In this document: one piece after another, positions 6,752 to 15,345 of the stretch
Layout of the letters: every line of letters starts with the position of its first letter
How positions within the stretch are numbered: position 1 is the stretch's first letter
IMG/VR virus record: IMGVR_UViG_3300042465_001389
Span: 1-40,144 of that record
Direction: 5' to 3' (one strand)
Source: a virus
DNA: 40,144 nucleotides
Notes under the pieces: generated by a model
Databases searched by the model: none
Told to the model about the DNA's origin: nothing
The model's input: only the letters and a program-made list of their open reading frames with translations
Position numbers and translations under genes: made by a program

Positions 6752-8722
6752 TTAAACGACAGTACGAGCGACAATCTGGAGAATTCCACCGTAGCCTGAG
6801 AAGTTACCGCTAGGTGGTGTAGTGCGGGTGAAAGACACCTGCTCAATCACTGCTTCAATAGGTTCTCCGTCAGCAGTGAAATCTTGGATGATGATAGTTT
6901 CGCCTTGGGCTTCCATAGCCTCTAGCGCTTGGAGTCTACCGAGTGCGTAGCCTTGGAATCCCATGATGTTCTTATTGCGGTCACGCTCCGAATCAAAACA
7001 AAAGACAGGGATTTGAATAACACGAGCGCGGGTAGGAGTAGGCAGAGCCTTAACAGAGTAACCATAAATAACAGCGCCAGTCGTGGCAGTTGTATCGTTA
7101 CGATTGAGGCGGAATTTAAACTGCGCTTCCACGCCAACATCTGTAAAAACCGATGAGAGGTCGTAGTCATAATCAGTTGTACTCCCTTGCGTTACGGTAC
7201 GGAAGGCTGTGTCTGCTCCGTTTTGAACACGAAAGATGTCAATGTCACCTTGCAGAGTTCCCTCAGTGCGTAGTTTTAAACGCTTCCATGCTTTGTTCTC
7301 AAGGGTTTCGTAACGGATAATACCTGTGGTGATTTCACCTGACTCAACAAGTTCAGTTGCATGCTCAATAAATAAACCATCACCGTTTACACAGAAAGCA
7401 ATTCTGCCATCGCCAAGGTTTGCAACGCCTTCTACTTTACCCGTTGCGCCTTCTGCATAAATATCTGTGGAGTATGCATAGGCACCATTTGTTAATGGCT
7501 GTGATAGGTCAACTCTATAGACACCAGAGTAGCCACCAACACCAGAGTCAACACCAGCAATAATAAATTTGCTGTATGCGCTCATCTTGAATATGCCTAG
7601 GTTGTTTTCAAATATAAGCGGTCCGTAAGAAAGGTCGCCAACTTCATTGGCTATTGCGATACGCAAACCTCTGCTAGTTCCTATGGCAACATAAGTTCCA
7701 AGGTAGCCAAGTAAGCCAGTTACTTCTTCTCCACTTGGTAGCGTTATCACGCTAGTCATGGTTGTTAACGCACCAGTGTTGTCTACCGTAATCTTGTATA
7801 CATTACCCTGCTCACCAGAAAATCCACCAACATAGATTGCAGCACCTGCTTCTGTTATAGCCCTAAAGGTGTAGCCAGTTGGCATGGTGCTGCTGCCATT
7901 AACTGGGGTAAGAGTGCTTAGGTTGATTGATGAACCAGAATTTCTATTAATTTCATAAACAAATGTATTTTTATTTACATCATGAAACCCAAGCATGAAA
8001 CGGTTTTTAACATAGGCAATAGTTGCTGTTTGTGCATTTGCCGTGTTAATTGTATAGTCTTGATGTAGTGATGGAGAAGCGGCATCAAATGAATATCGCC
8101 ACACTTTGGTTGGTGTAACCATCATAAGGTCATTACCACCCATACCAACGGCTATGATGTTTTCAGTAATGGCAGTATTGTCAATAATGGTTGTTTCTGA
8201 ATAATCACTAACTCTGATTCTTAATACACGGATTGTTTCCGTGGATGAATACTTAACTAATATCAGATACTCAACGCCACTAATGATGGTATTAAATACA
8301 CGGCTATCGCCAGTTACTGCCTCTTGTAGGAATGTTCTGCGAAGCAGAGAGATTCTGCCTGGAGTCCAAGGGTTAATGCCAACAGATGAACTGAAGCGGA
8401 AGCGTGCTTCCTCTAAGGTTCCAGTGATTGGCTCTTGGTATGTGCTGCCTGTTCCAAGGTGGAATGATGACTGGCTGCGAATCCAGTAGCCTGAACCTGA
8501 AAGTGACTGCTCACCTGGGTCGCGTAGTTGGTCCACGCGCTGAGTACGAAACTCTGCAGTCTGACGGCGATATGGAGTATTGTCTGTAATCGCTGCAATA
8601 AAAGGCATGCCACCGATAGCAAAGTCATACTTGTATGTGGTTGGGTCGTAGTATGTGGAGATGCGACCCGACAGGTCAATTATTACGCGTTCAGATATAT
8701 CGGGCGGTCTGCTGTCTACCAT
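6752..8722 (-). CDS. Large tail protein, beta-propeller-like
   Basis: 656 residues with AAAGGAGCAGC before the ATG. The N-terminal 100 residues are Gly/Ser/Thr-rich (FHLGTGSTYQEPITGTLEEA), the middle is a series of repeated beta-rich blocks (for example FIIAGVDSGVGGYSGVYRVD, GDGRIAFCVNGDGLFIEHA) suggesting a beta-propeller, and the last 100 residues (IQIPVFCFDSERDRNKNIMG, QDFTADGEPIEAVIEQV) look like a separate compact domain. Its place between the fibre cassettes and the lysis genes fits a tail tip or spike. The stop lies inside a GTTTAAAC at 6750. I cannot assign an enzymatic function. Confidence 0.75.
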   Translation of the reverse strand: MVDSRPPDISERVIIDLSGRISTYYDPTTYKYDFAIGGMPFIAAITDNTPYRRQTAEFRTQRVDQLRDPGEQSLSGSGYWIRSQSSFHLGTGSTYQEPITGTLEEARFRFSSSVGINPWTPGRISLLRRTFLQEAVTGDSRVFNTIISGVEYLILVKYSSTETIRVLRIRVSDYSETTIIDNTAITENIIAVGMGGNDLMMVTPTKVWRYSFDAASPSLHQDYTINTANAQTATIAYVKNRFMLGFHDVNKNTFVYEINRNSGSSINLSTLTPVNGSSTMPTGYTFRAITEAGAAIYVGGFSGEQGNVYKITVDNTGALTTMTSVITLPSGEEVTGLLGYLGTYVAIGTSRGLRIAIANEVGDLSYGPLIFENNLGIFKMSAYSKFIIAGVDSGVGGYSGVYRVDLSQPLTNGAYAYSTDIYAEGATGKVEGVANLGDGRIAFCVNGDGLFIEHATELVESGEITTGIIRYETLENKAWKRLKLRTEGTLQGDIDIFRVQNGADTAFRTVTQGSTTDYDYDLSSVFTDVGVEAQFKFRLNRNDTTATTGAVIYGYSVKALPTPTRARVIQIPVFCFDSERDRNKNIMGFQGYALGRLQALEAMEAQGETIIIQDFTADGEPIEAVIEQVSFTRTTPPSGNFSGYGGILQIVARTVV

Positions 8723-8736
8723 GCTGCTCCTTTAAA

Positions 8737-8862
8737 TTAAATTGATGTCCAACCTCTGATACTGCCGCCCTCTACAGGGCATTTGAAAGGTAAATGTTTG
8801 CCATCGGCAATCCATTGACGGTGGGCTGCATTGTGAGCAGCCCAATCTATGTCGCTAGTCAC
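8737..8862 (-). CDS. Small hypothetical protein
   Basis: 41 residues from a GTG that shares one base with the preceding stop (TAGTG): VTSDIDWAAHNAAHRQWIAD, then a short Cys/Gly-rich tail (CPVEGGSIRGW). It fills an otherwise empty 140-base gap and ends just before the ribosome binding site of the large tail gene. Protein-like composition and coupling support it; no family recognised. Confidence 0.5.
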   Translation of the reverse strand: MTSDIDWAAHNAAHRQWIADGKHLPFKCPVEGGSIRGWTSI

Positions 8863-9155
8863 TATGAAAGAAGTAGTTTTGCTTCGTCTTCGGTGATTCC
8901 TAGTTTGGCTAGGAGTGCTTGCTTGGCTGCTGCTGCTTCGGCTTCGGCTTGCGCTTTTAATTCTAATGCTGTTGGTAGTGTTGCCACTAAAGTAGCCATT
9001 TCAGGTTCTGCGTATTTATCCGTAACCCATTCCAAAAAGATTTCTTCAGAATCAGAAAACTTTATCGCACCAAAATCTTTATTAGGTATCAAATCTGGAT
9101 AAATATGATTCACAACAATAGGTAAATCTTTAGGAGTAATTGTTAGAATTTGCAT
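8862..9155 (-). CDS. Small fibre-partner protein, cassette 3
   Basis: 97 residues. Begins MQILTITPKDLPIVVNHIYP and ends with an Ala/Glu helix (KAQAEAEAAAAKQALLAKLG) and ITEDEAKLLLS. The C-terminal motif KLG-ITEDEAKLLL is equivalent to KLASVGLSLEELKAAL in the two other small proteins that follow fibre genes. It starts in TAATG overlap with fibre 3. By analogy with tail-fibre chaperones or capping proteins it may help fold or attach the fibre; this is inference from position. Confidence 0.65.
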   Translation of the reverse strand: MQILTITPKDLPIVVNHIYPDLIPNKDFGAIKFSDSEEIFLEWVTDKYAEPEMATLVATLPTALELKAQAEAEAAAAKQALLAKLGITEDEAKLLLS

Positions 9156-9760
9156 TATGCACCTATCTTATAGATAACCATACGAGAAGCGGCTCCATAT
9201 TGTGGAGTACCACCAGAAGTAACATTAAGAGTAACAAAAGTGCTGATGTAATCAGTTGTGCCGTTACAATCTATAATACCAGAAACAGTTTGTGGAAGAT
9301 TGTATGCTGCGTAAGAAATATAAAAATCGGCATCACATCTAGCAAATTCGCTTCCATTTTTTCTTAAAGAAACTGTACCCTGATGCCAGATACCTGCACC
9401 ATTTGCATTTACCATAATAGTTGCGGTTACAAAGTATTTACCTGCTGTTTGTGGAGTAAATCTACCTGTACTTGTATTGTAAGCATTATCTGAATCAAAA
9501 TTCTCATTACTGAATACTGCTTCGGTTGCAACATTGTCAGTGATATTTGTAGCATTAGCATTAACGGAACAGTAAGGAGTTAAAGAACCACCTGCAGGCG
9601 TAGCCCACTTAAGTCCCGTGGCTGTGCTAGAGTCAACAGTAAGGACCTGATTAGCAGAACCTACTGCCAAAATGCCAGAGTCATTGGTGGTAGTACCTAC
9701 TACCAAATCGCCCTTTGCTGCAGGAGCAACAGCGTTAGATGATGCTTTTGATATAGGCAT
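9155..9760 (-). CDS. Tail fibre / receptor-binding protein with C1q-like head, cassette 3
   Basis: 201 residues. The N-terminal 60 residues carry KGDLVVGTTTNDSGILAVGS and VLTVDSSTATGLKWATPAGG, a fibre-shaft segment shared with cassette 1. The C-terminal 130 residues have the order of a C1q/TNF-like jelly roll: NENFDSDNAY, GRFTPQTAGKYFVTATI, SLRKNGSEFAR, then the closing strand RMVIYKIGA. Such heads trimerise and bind host surface ligands. TAATG overlaps link it to genes on both sides. It is shorter and diverged in the head region, consistent with receptor-range diversification. Confidence 0.75.
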   Translation of the reverse strand: MPISKASSNAVAPAAKGDLVVGTTTNDSGILAVGSANQVLTVDSSTATGLKWATPAGGSLTPYCSVNANATNITDNVATEAVFSNENFDSDNAYNTSTGRFTPQTAGKYFVTATIMVNANGAGIWHQGTVSLRKNGSEFARCDADFYISYAAYNLPQTVSGIIDCNGTTDYISTFVTLNVTSGGTPQYGAASRMVIYKIGA

Positions 9761-10035
9761 TAGTTACCTCCAAGGATTGCTGCTTTGAGTTCGTCTAAAG
9801 ATAGTCCTACTGATGCCAACTTGTCAGCGATGGTAGGTTCAGGAGCAGGTTGTGGAATATGTGCGTTTAACACATCCTGTGCCTTCTGGGTATCGGCAGG
9901 ATTGATGTCTAACCAGAAAGTACCGCTAGCATCAAGTTTAGGTGATGTATTACGATTAATAGAAATACCTGCCGCTTCTAGTTCATCGCAAAGTTGAATT
10001 CCATTTACTTCTAAAGGTTTATCAAATGCTATCAT
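9760..10035 (-). CDS. Small fibre-partner protein, cassette 2
   Basis: 91 residues: DKPLEVNGIQLCDELEAAGI, a middle segment with FWLDINPADTQKAQDVLNAH, Pro-rich linker (IPQPAPEPTI), then DKLASVGLSLDELKAAILGGN. Clearly paralogous to the 81-residue protein of cassette 1 (NPPAPTEPTVAEKLASVGLS). Starts and ends in TAATG overlaps with the neighbouring fibre genes. A fibre-assembly or attachment role is inferred from repeated pairing with fibre genes. Confidence 0.65.
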   Translation of the reverse strand: MIAFDKPLEVNGIQLCDELEAAGISINRNTSPKLDASGTFWLDINPADTQKAQDVLNAHIPQPAPEPTIADKLASVGLSLDELKAAILGGN

Positions 10036-10910
10036 TATCCCACCCTATACATTCCGAAGGAGCCATAACTTCCAGTATTTTCCCAAGTTTGATTAGAACC
10101 AGCATCGTGATAAACAGACATCTGTAGGTAATCTCCATCATTTAGATAAAAAGTTCCCAAAGCAACAATGCTTGTCCAGTCGCTAGTTCTTTTTTGCATA
10201 CGAACTCTTATTAATTCATTTGTATTTTTGTCAATTAAGATTTGACCAATGCTAATTAATCCTGTTGATGTCCACATACCCCAAGCAAATACACTGTAAT
10301 AACCTGCTTTTCCTGTAGGAACAGTTAATCTATCGGTATTAGATGATGTGCTATGGTATCCATCTGTATCGTAGACTTCTTGATTAAAAGTCAAAGTAGT
10401 AGAAACTCCACTGGGAACAGTTGTAGCAGTAGAATTTTTTACTAATACACCACCAAATGTTGGATACGGAGCAGCACCCCACGCAGGAATACCACCGCTT
10501 ACCTTTAGTACTTGGTCAGTGCTACCAATCCCAAGACGAGCAGGGGTATTAGCAGCAGATGCGTAGATGATGTCGCCAGTGGTAGTAGTCAAAGTGTTTC
10601 TAATAAACCTACCATCAGCAACTGTCTGTGAATAGGTATCTGTTAGTGGGATTGTCTGGTTAGCAAATACTTCAATGATGTCGCCAGCAAGAGTTGCATC
10701 AATAAGTGTGATGCTTGTGCCATTGGTTGCGGTGTAGTCATTACCGCGTGAGAGCAGGGTACCGTTACGGTAGACAGCCTCATAGCCTACTGAGTAGACC
10801 AGTGATACTGAGTTGTCGTCTAGTCCAGACAGGCTGGTAGTACCAGCGTTAGGTGCCTTAGACCAGCGAGTAGTCAGTACTGGTGTAGTACCTATTCTTC
10901 CTGTTGCCAT
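10035..10910 (-). CDS. Tail fibre / receptor-binding protein with C1q-like head, cassette 2
   Basis: 291 residues, the longest of the three cassette fibres. The first 95 residues (MATGRIGTTPVLTTRWSKAP, YEAVYRNGTLLSRGNDYTAT, IEVFANQTIPLTD) form a virion-attachment domain seen in many phage fibres. Then a shaft (GDIIYASAANTPARLGIGS) and a C1q-like head: NQEVYDTDGYHS, DRLTVPTGKAGYYSVFAWG, FYLNDGDYLQMSVYHD, GSFGMYRVG. Well-placed GGAGGAAACTAG precedes the ATG. The different N-terminus suggests it is the one anchored directly to the tail. Confidence 0.78.
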   Translation of the reverse strand: MATGRIGTTPVLTTRWSKAPNAGTTSLSGLDDNSVSLVYSVGYEAVYRNGTLLSRGNDYTATNGTSITLIDATLAGDIIEVFANQTIPLTDTYSQTVADGRFIRNTLTTTTGDIIYASAANTPARLGIGSTDQVLKVSGGIPAWGAAPYPTFGGVLVKNSTATTVPSGVSTTLTFNQEVYDTDGYHSTSSNTDRLTVPTGKAGYYSVFAWGMWTSTGLISIGQILIDKNTNELIRVRMQKRTSDWTSIVALGTFYLNDGDYLQMSVYHDAGSNQTWENTGSYGSFGMYRVG

Positions 10911-11156
10911 CTAGTTTCCTCCAAGTGCTGCTTTGAGTTCTTCAAGTGAAAGCCCAACGCTTGCTAGTTTTTCAGCAACTGTTGGTTCAGTAGGTGCTGG
11001 TGGGTTGTGAGCATCAAGGGCTGCTTGTGCTTGCTCAAAAGAACATTCACCACGAATATATAACTGACCATCTTTAGTAAACAATTCCCATCCAGTTTCA
11101 TTTCTAAAAATATCAGTGCTAAGTGGTTTGTTGGGCATAGTCATCAAATGTTCCAT
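10911..11156 (-). CDS. Small fibre-partner protein, cassette 1
   Basis: 81 residues with AGGAGC 5 bases before the ATG. MTMPNKPLSTDIFRNETGWE, then DGQLYIRGECSFEQAQAALD, a Pro-rich linker and the C-terminal motif EKLASVGLSLEELKAALGGN shared with cassette 2. Lies directly between two fibre genes. Function inferred as for the paralogues. Confidence 0.65.
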   Translation of the reverse strand: MEHLMTMPNKPLSTDIFRNETGWELFTKDGQLYIRGECSFEQAQAALDAHNPPAPTEPTVAEKLASVGLSLEELKAALGGN

Positions 11157-11157
11157 A

Positions 11158-11772
11158 TTATGCTCCTAAGTAATATAGATAAAATGCTGCAACTACAGTT
11201 GGTGTTGCTGTTGCGTTATAAACCATATAAAGTTCTACATAATCTCCAGCCGATAAACTTACTATTCTTGAACCCAAAATAGCAGCATTATTTCCACCAA
11301 GATTTCTGTGTTGCTGTAATATGTTCTGGTCGCCACTGCCAGAGCCATTTAAGTAATATCTTAGAGTAAAACCATCAGATGAACCAGCACTTAATGAACC
11401 ATATCCTATAAGAAGATATTTTCCGCCATATCCAGATGGAATAGTAAAACGACTATTGTTTGTGGAGTTATCGTGAAAACCATTAGTGTCAACAACTTCA
11501 CTGTCAAAAGGAATTTGAAAAGCAACATTGTTTGTAATTGATATTGTCCCACTACCTCTTGTTGCCCAAGCGCCAACAAAACTAGGACTTGCAGGCGTAG
11601 CCCATTTGAGTCCTGTCGCCGTACTTGAGTCCACAGTGAGGACTTGGTTAGCGCTACCAACAGCCAGCCTTGCTGGTGTATCTGCTGCTGTGGCTACAAT
11701 CAAGTCACCCTTAGCATCAAGGATAGTAGGCTGAATTGCGGTATCACCCGCACCTAATCTTCCTGTTGACAT
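11158..11772 (-). CDS. Tail fibre / receptor-binding protein with C1q-like head, cassette 1
   Basis: 204 residues from the ATG at 11772 (MSTGRLGAGDTAI), which directly follows the upstream stop; a longer frame would extend into the preceding gene. The shaft segment DAKGDLIVATAADTPARLAV and VLTVDSSTATGLKWATPA is shared with cassette 3 and with the long fibre. The C-terminus follows the C1q-like order: DSEVVDTNGFHD, SRFTIPSGYGGKYLLIGYGS, SLSAGDYVELYMVY, AAFYLYYLGA. Synonymous sites differ widely from cassette 3, so the duplication is old or diverged under recombination. Confidence 0.76.
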   Translation of the reverse strand: MSTGRLGAGDTAIQPTILDAKGDLIVATAADTPARLAVGSANQVLTVDSSTATGLKWATPASPSFVGAWATRGSGTISITNNVAFQIPFDSEVVDTNGFHDNSTNNSRFTIPSGYGGKYLLIGYGSLSAGSSDGFTLRYYLNGSGSGDQNILQQHRNLGGNNAAILGSRIVSLSAGDYVELYMVYNATATPTVVAAFYLYYLGA

Positions 11773-11773
11773 A

Positions 11774-12103
11774 TTATGAAATCTCGCTTCCGTAAGCGTT
11801 GAATGAGAAGTTAGCAGATGAGGCATACACTGTTACTACATCAGTAGCACCAAGTGTTAGTCCCAATGTCAAGGTGTCTGTTGTATTAGCAGGTAGGCTG
11901 ATGTCATATGCGACATACTGTGCTGCAGCGAGCGATGCTCCTGCAATGCGTACTGCGATGCGATAAGTACCAGCAGTTGCTGCTTGGTTACATACTGTCA
12001 CAGTTGATACGATAGTCTGCGTAGCAGACGGTACTGTGTAGAGGGTTGTTGCTGTTGTTGCCGATGGGTTTGATTGCCCAAGGACTTTATAGGTTGTTGG
12101 CAT
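11774..12103 (-). CDS. Small virion/tail-associated protein
   Basis: 109 residues with AAGGAGAAATAA before the ATG. SNPSATTATTLYTVPSATQT, then VSTVTVCNQAATAGTYRIAV and DTLTLGLTLGATDVVTVYAS indicate an all-beta domain. Proteins with SATTATTLYTVP and a beta sandwich are common next to tail fibre genes in many tailed phages and are thought to be structural. No enzymatic motif. Confidence 0.7.
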   Translation of the reverse strand: MPTTYKVLGQSNPSATTATTLYTVPSATQTIVSTVTVCNQAATAGTYRIAVRIAGASLAAAQYVAYDISLPANTTDTLTLGLTLGATDVVTVYASSANFSFNAYGSEIS

Positions 12104-12117
12104 TTATTTCTCCTTAG

Positions 12118-14001
12118 TTACATCCCACCGAACAGCAACGCTGTTGGTGTTGGGTCTGTTGTAATTGTTGCCCACGAAGCGGTAGTTCCGTCTGTGGTCA
12201 AATACTTTCCTGAGTTTCCTGTCTGGCTTGGTAGAGCATCTATTGCTGTCCAAGCAAGTCCTGATGCTGTTGCTGAACTTACTGTCAACACATAACCATT
12301 GGTTGATGCGACTGTAAGAATTGTTGAACTATCTGCACCTGTTCCAACAATCAAATCACCCTTGGCATTGGTATCAAGCCCAAGAGTTACGCTGCCTGAT
12401 GTGCCTCCACCTTGGAGTCCATTGCCCGCAACAACTGCGGTTATATCTCCAGTAGATGTAAAGACTTGCCACGATGATGTACCACCGTTCCAGACATACA
12501 TGTTGCCATCGGAAGTGTCATAATAAATAACACCTGCGGTTAATGGGTTGCCATCATTGTCTACTGTTGGTGGTGTTGACTTTGGACCAAGGTAACGGTC
12601 ATCAAAGGAGTCCCATGCAGCCTCTGCAGATGTAGCGCTAGATGCAGCGCTTGTAGCAGATGTTGCTGCTGCGGTTGCACTATTGGCTGCTGAGGTAGCA
12701 GAAGTGGCTGCATTGGTTTCTGATGTAGCAGCAGCGCTTGCTGAATTAGAAGCACTTGTTGCACTGGTTGCAGCACTGGTAGCCGATGTTGCAGCACTTG
12801 ATGCGGAGGTAGCAGCAGCACTAGCGCTATTGGCTGAGGCTGTTGCACTGTTGGCTGCGCTTGTGGCTGAAGTTGCTGCAGCAGTTGCTGAGTTAGCAGC
12901 GTTTGTTTCACTTGAAGCAGCAGCCGTTGCACTGGCTGCAGCACTGGTTGCATAGCCTGCGATTGTTGCTACGGATGCAGCAGCAGTTGTTGCAGAAGCA
13001 GCAGCGCTGGTTGCTGATGTGGCTGCAGCCGATGCGCTTGTAGCAGCGCTTGTAGCGCTGGTAGCAGCAGCAGTAGCAGAATTAGATGCGCTAGTCGCGC
13101 TTGTTGCAGCAGAGGTTGCACTCGTTGCTGCTGCGCTGGCACTACTAGCAGATGCTGTAGCACTATTCGCAGCAGATGTGGCTGATGTCGCTGCTGCTGT
13201 AGCAGAGTTAGAGGCTGAGGTAGCAGAGGTTGCTGCTGCTGCAGCAGAGGCTGCTGCTTGTGCAACACCACTACTAACGCCAGTGTCTACATAATTTTTA
13301 GTGGCTGCATCTTGTGCTGATGTTGGGTCGCCAAGACCAGTAATTTTATATGTTGCAGCAGCAAGGTTTGAGCCAAGAGTTTTATTAGATAAGGTTTGGC
13401 TGGCATCTGCAATAACTACAGTTCCTGAAGTATTTGGAAGTGTGATATTTCTATCTGCTGTTGGGTCCTCAACATTTAATGTTGTTTCAAAACCATTATC
13501 TGTTGCGCCTTCAAAATGCAGACCAGTAGAACCGATTGTTTTATTAGTGAGGGTTTGCTCTTTGGTTGTACCTACAATGACACCATCGCCAGTGGCAATA
13601 CCGTGAACATGTGTTTGGTTAGCAGCAGTAAGGATTGCCTCGTCAATGTCATAGCCACGAGCAGCAATGTGGTTTTCTGATTCACGGAAGTCACGACCAG
13701 ATACACCATGGCGAACCACCGCACCAGCAGAGTGGGCTACAGCCTGTGTATTGTCAGAGCCACGAGTGACAGTAAGAGTTGTGCTTGTACCGCTTGTGAC
13801 TGTAATGACTTCTTCTTTAGAAGTGTCAGGGTCAACGATGAGCGTGTACGGAAATGATGTCGGGAATCCGCTAATGGATGCGACAATGAATGATGTGTAT
13901 GACTGCCCCTGCGACTGTGCGGGGATAGATGCTTGGAGCGAGGTTTCTACTGCGGTTGAGGAGTAGTACCGCGCTGGTGAGCCTGGGTCGCCTGCTGCCA
14001 T
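12118..14001 (-). CDS. Long tail fibre with Ala/Ser/Thr repeat shaft
   Basis: 627 residues. The N-terminal about 110 residues (YYSSTAVETSLQASIPAQSQ, SGFPTSFPYTLIVDPDTSKE, RGVSG-like RHGVSGRDFRESENH) form the tail-attachment domain usual in actinophage fibres. Residues about 245-465 are a low-complexity repeat of ATSATSAA/NSATAAA units, as in lambda side-tail-fibre shafts, which form long helical or coiled stalks. After this come GVIYYDTSDGNMYVWNGGTS and DAKGDLIVGTGADSSTILTV, the latter shared with the cassette fibres. The repeat gives rise to spurious open frames on both strands. AAGGTAG precedes the start. Confidence 0.82.
   Translation of the reverse strand: MAAGDPGSPARYYSSTAVETSLQASIPAQSQGQSYTSFIVASISGFPTSFPYTLIVDPDTSKEEVITVTSGTSTTLTVTRGSDNTQAVAHSAGAVVRHGVSGRDFRESENHIAARGYDIDEAILTAANQTHVHGIATGDGVIVGTTKEQTLTNKTIGSTGLHFEGATDNGFETTLNVEDPTADRNITLPNTSGTVVIADASQTLSNKTLGSNLAAATYKITGLGDPTSAQDAATKNYVDTGVSSGVAQAAASAAAAATSATSASNSATAAATSATSAANSATASASSASAAATSATSAATSATSASNSATAAATSATSAATSASAAATSATSAAASATTAAASVATIAGYATSAAASATAAASSETNAANSATAAATSATSAANSATASANSASAAATSASSAATSATSAATSATSASNSASAAATSETNAATSATSAANSATAAATSATSAASSATSAEAAWDSFDDRYLGPKSTPPTVDNDGNPLTAGVIYYDTSDGNMYVWNGGTSSWQVFTSTGDITAVVAGNGLQGGGTSGSVTLGLDTNAKGDLIVGTGADSSTILTVASTNGYVLTVSSATASGLAWTAIDALPSQTGNSGKYLTTDGTTASWATITTDPTPTALLFGGM
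12630..13260 (-). repeat. Degenerate tandem repeat encoding Ala-Ser/Thr shaft
   Basis: About 630 bases made of imperfect short repeats of GCAGCAACATCAGC-type codons coding for Ala, Ser, Thr and occasional Asn. It is the fibre shaft of the long tail fibre. Such repeats allow changes in shaft length by slippage or recombination. Confidence 0.8.
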
Positions 14002-14009
14002 TTTCTACC

Positions 14010-14903
14010 TTATCTCTGATAGTGCGAACGGATTGGATGTTGACGGCGTTGGTTATTCGCCACTTCGTTTAAACGCTGCTGATAAATGTTGTACAAGAAT
14101 CTGGCTGCGTTCTGCCCCGAACCTGTCGGGCGCACGCCATCAAGGATGTCTGCTGCTGCAGACTGAGGACCAAGGCGTGAAGGGTCCAAGAACGAAATCA
14201 TGCGGAAGGCTGCGCCATAGATGGCAACATCCTCCGAATAAGATGGAAAGCCTGTTACTGTTTCATAAACATCAGTATCATTAACAAGTGCTGTTGGGCG
14301 CTTGCTGTATGACACATGCACTGTTTGTCCAGGAACAATCTCTGAATAGATAGATAGGCTCTTTGTGGTAGCAAAGGCATCTGAATCTGCAACTCTATCT
14401 AGTTGCCATGCACGAGATGGAAACCACTCTTTGGATGGCCCTACTGTTGAGTAAGTTACAGATAAAACATTTTGTACTGCAGCAGGAATCTCATAGGAAT
14501 ACTGTGCTGCTACATAATCAAAGTCATAGGTACCTACCGCAAAGATGCTTGGGTACATAGCATTGATTGTGTCATTGATGGCGTTCTTAATCTCTTGCCG
14601 TGGGAACAGTGGTGCCATTGTTACTTTGGCATTGCTTGTGTGAGCAGCAGCAGTTGTGCCACGCTGCGCTCTACCCCATGGAGCAAGGCTTAGAGTATTG
14701 GCTACATTGTCTGTAGAGTTAACGAATACAATTTCATCGTCAATCTGTACATAACCACGCCCAATAACTGAAGCATCATAAACGCTCAAGGTTGTTGCTG
14801 TGCTAGTAGCGTTGCTAACTAGCCAAGTAGCAGGCTCTGTGTTCTCTGTATAGCCATGCAATACAGCCTCAACACGGTCTGCTAGTTGTCCGAAAGTACT
14901 CAT
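14010..14903 (-). CDS. Putative tail adaptor / tail tube-like protein
   Basis: 297 residues, start overlapping the previous stop as ATGA. The N-terminus MSTFGQLADRVEAVLHGYTE, beta-rich centre with GRGYVQIDDEIVFVNSTDNV and APWGRAQRGTTAAAHTSNAK, and later EIKNAINDTINAMYPSIF and SYEIPAAVQNVLSVTYST. The GRGYVQIDDEIVxV segment occurs in structural proteins of short-tailed phages at the head-tail region. Position between the small head genes and the long fibre suggests an adaptor or tubular protein. Not firmly assigned. GTTTAAAC at 14067 encodes Leu-Asn. Confidence 0.6.
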   Translation of the reverse strand: MSTFGQLADRVEAVLHGYTENTEPATWLVSNATSTATTLSVYDASVIGRGYVQIDDEIVFVNSTDNVANTLSLAPWGRAQRGTTAAAHTSNAKVTMAPLFPRQEIKNAINDTINAMYPSIFAVGTYDFDYVAAQYSYEIPAAVQNVLSVTYSTVGPSKEWFPSRAWQLDRVADSDAFATTKSLSIYSEIVPGQTVHVSYSKRPTALVNDTDVYETVTGFPSYSEDVAIYGAAFRMISFLDPSRLGPQSAAADILDGVRPTGSGQNAARFLYNIYQQRLNEVANNQRRQHPIRSHYQR

Positions 14904-15175
14904 AGGTCAATGCTCCTTAATGCAACCACGGCTGATAATCCAGAGGTGCCAGCAAGTTCATTGCAGATGGCGTTTAAACCTTTGTAGTCATTTGGCTGGC
15001 GTGTAGAACTAGCCTTGTAATTGAGGGCAGCAATCAGTCCTTTGCCAGTAGTTCCAGCCCACGCATTAGCAGCACCTTGTGGTGCATCGTAAACTGTATA
15101 AACAGGGTATGTACCGCCATTGGCTAGACGGTTAAGTTCACCCGTAAGTGTGCTTCCTGCTGCTCCTGTTGCCAT
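14900..15175 (-). CDS. Hypothetical virion-associated protein
   Basis: 91 residues: MATGAAGSTLTGELNRLANG, a middle with YTVYDAPQGAANAWAGTTGK and a C-terminus KGLNAICNELAGTSGLSAVV. Starts in TAATG overlap and ends in ATGA overlap with the adaptor candidate. No domain recognised, but the operon position points to a head-tail component. GTTTAAAC at 14972 encodes Leu-Asn. Confidence 0.68.
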   Translation of the reverse strand: MATGAAGSTLTGELNRLANGGTYPVYTVYDAPQGAANAWAGTTGKGLIAALNYKASSTRQPNDYKGLNAICNELAGTSGLSAVVALRSIDL

Positions 15176-15345
15176 TACTTGCCTTTCTTCTTAGCCTTGC
15201 GAGCCACTGCTGCGTTATCTACTAGGTTCGGATACTTCCGACCCGCAGCCTTTGCACGAGCCTTGGCAGCAGCCTTCTGTGCAGAAGTAAGTTTTGTAGA
15301 TGTCTTTTTTGGATTCTTCTTGTCCCAAAATGCTTTACCTTTCAC
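15175..15345 (-). CDS. Small basic protein
   Basis: 56 residues from the GTG at 15345, chosen because it overlaps the previous stop (GTGA) and has AAGGTG upstream; a TTG at 15366 is less likely. KAFWDKKNPKKTSTKLTSAQ, KAAAKARAKAAGRKYPNLVD, ending in KKKGK. The AGRKYPNLVDN motif recurs in small basic phage proteins beside DUF6321-like genes. Probably binds DNA or packs into the virion; inference from charge only. Confidence 0.68.
   Translation of the reverse strand: MKGKAFWDKKNPKKTSTKLTSAQKAAAKARAKAAGRKYPNLVDNAAVARKAKKKGK

Noticed and set aside
12683-13294. Two open frames on the plus strand, about 90 residues each, Ala/Val-rich
   Set aside because: They are antisense to the Ala/Ser/Thr repeat of the tail fibre; repeat codons lack stops in several frames. 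No ribosome binding sites.
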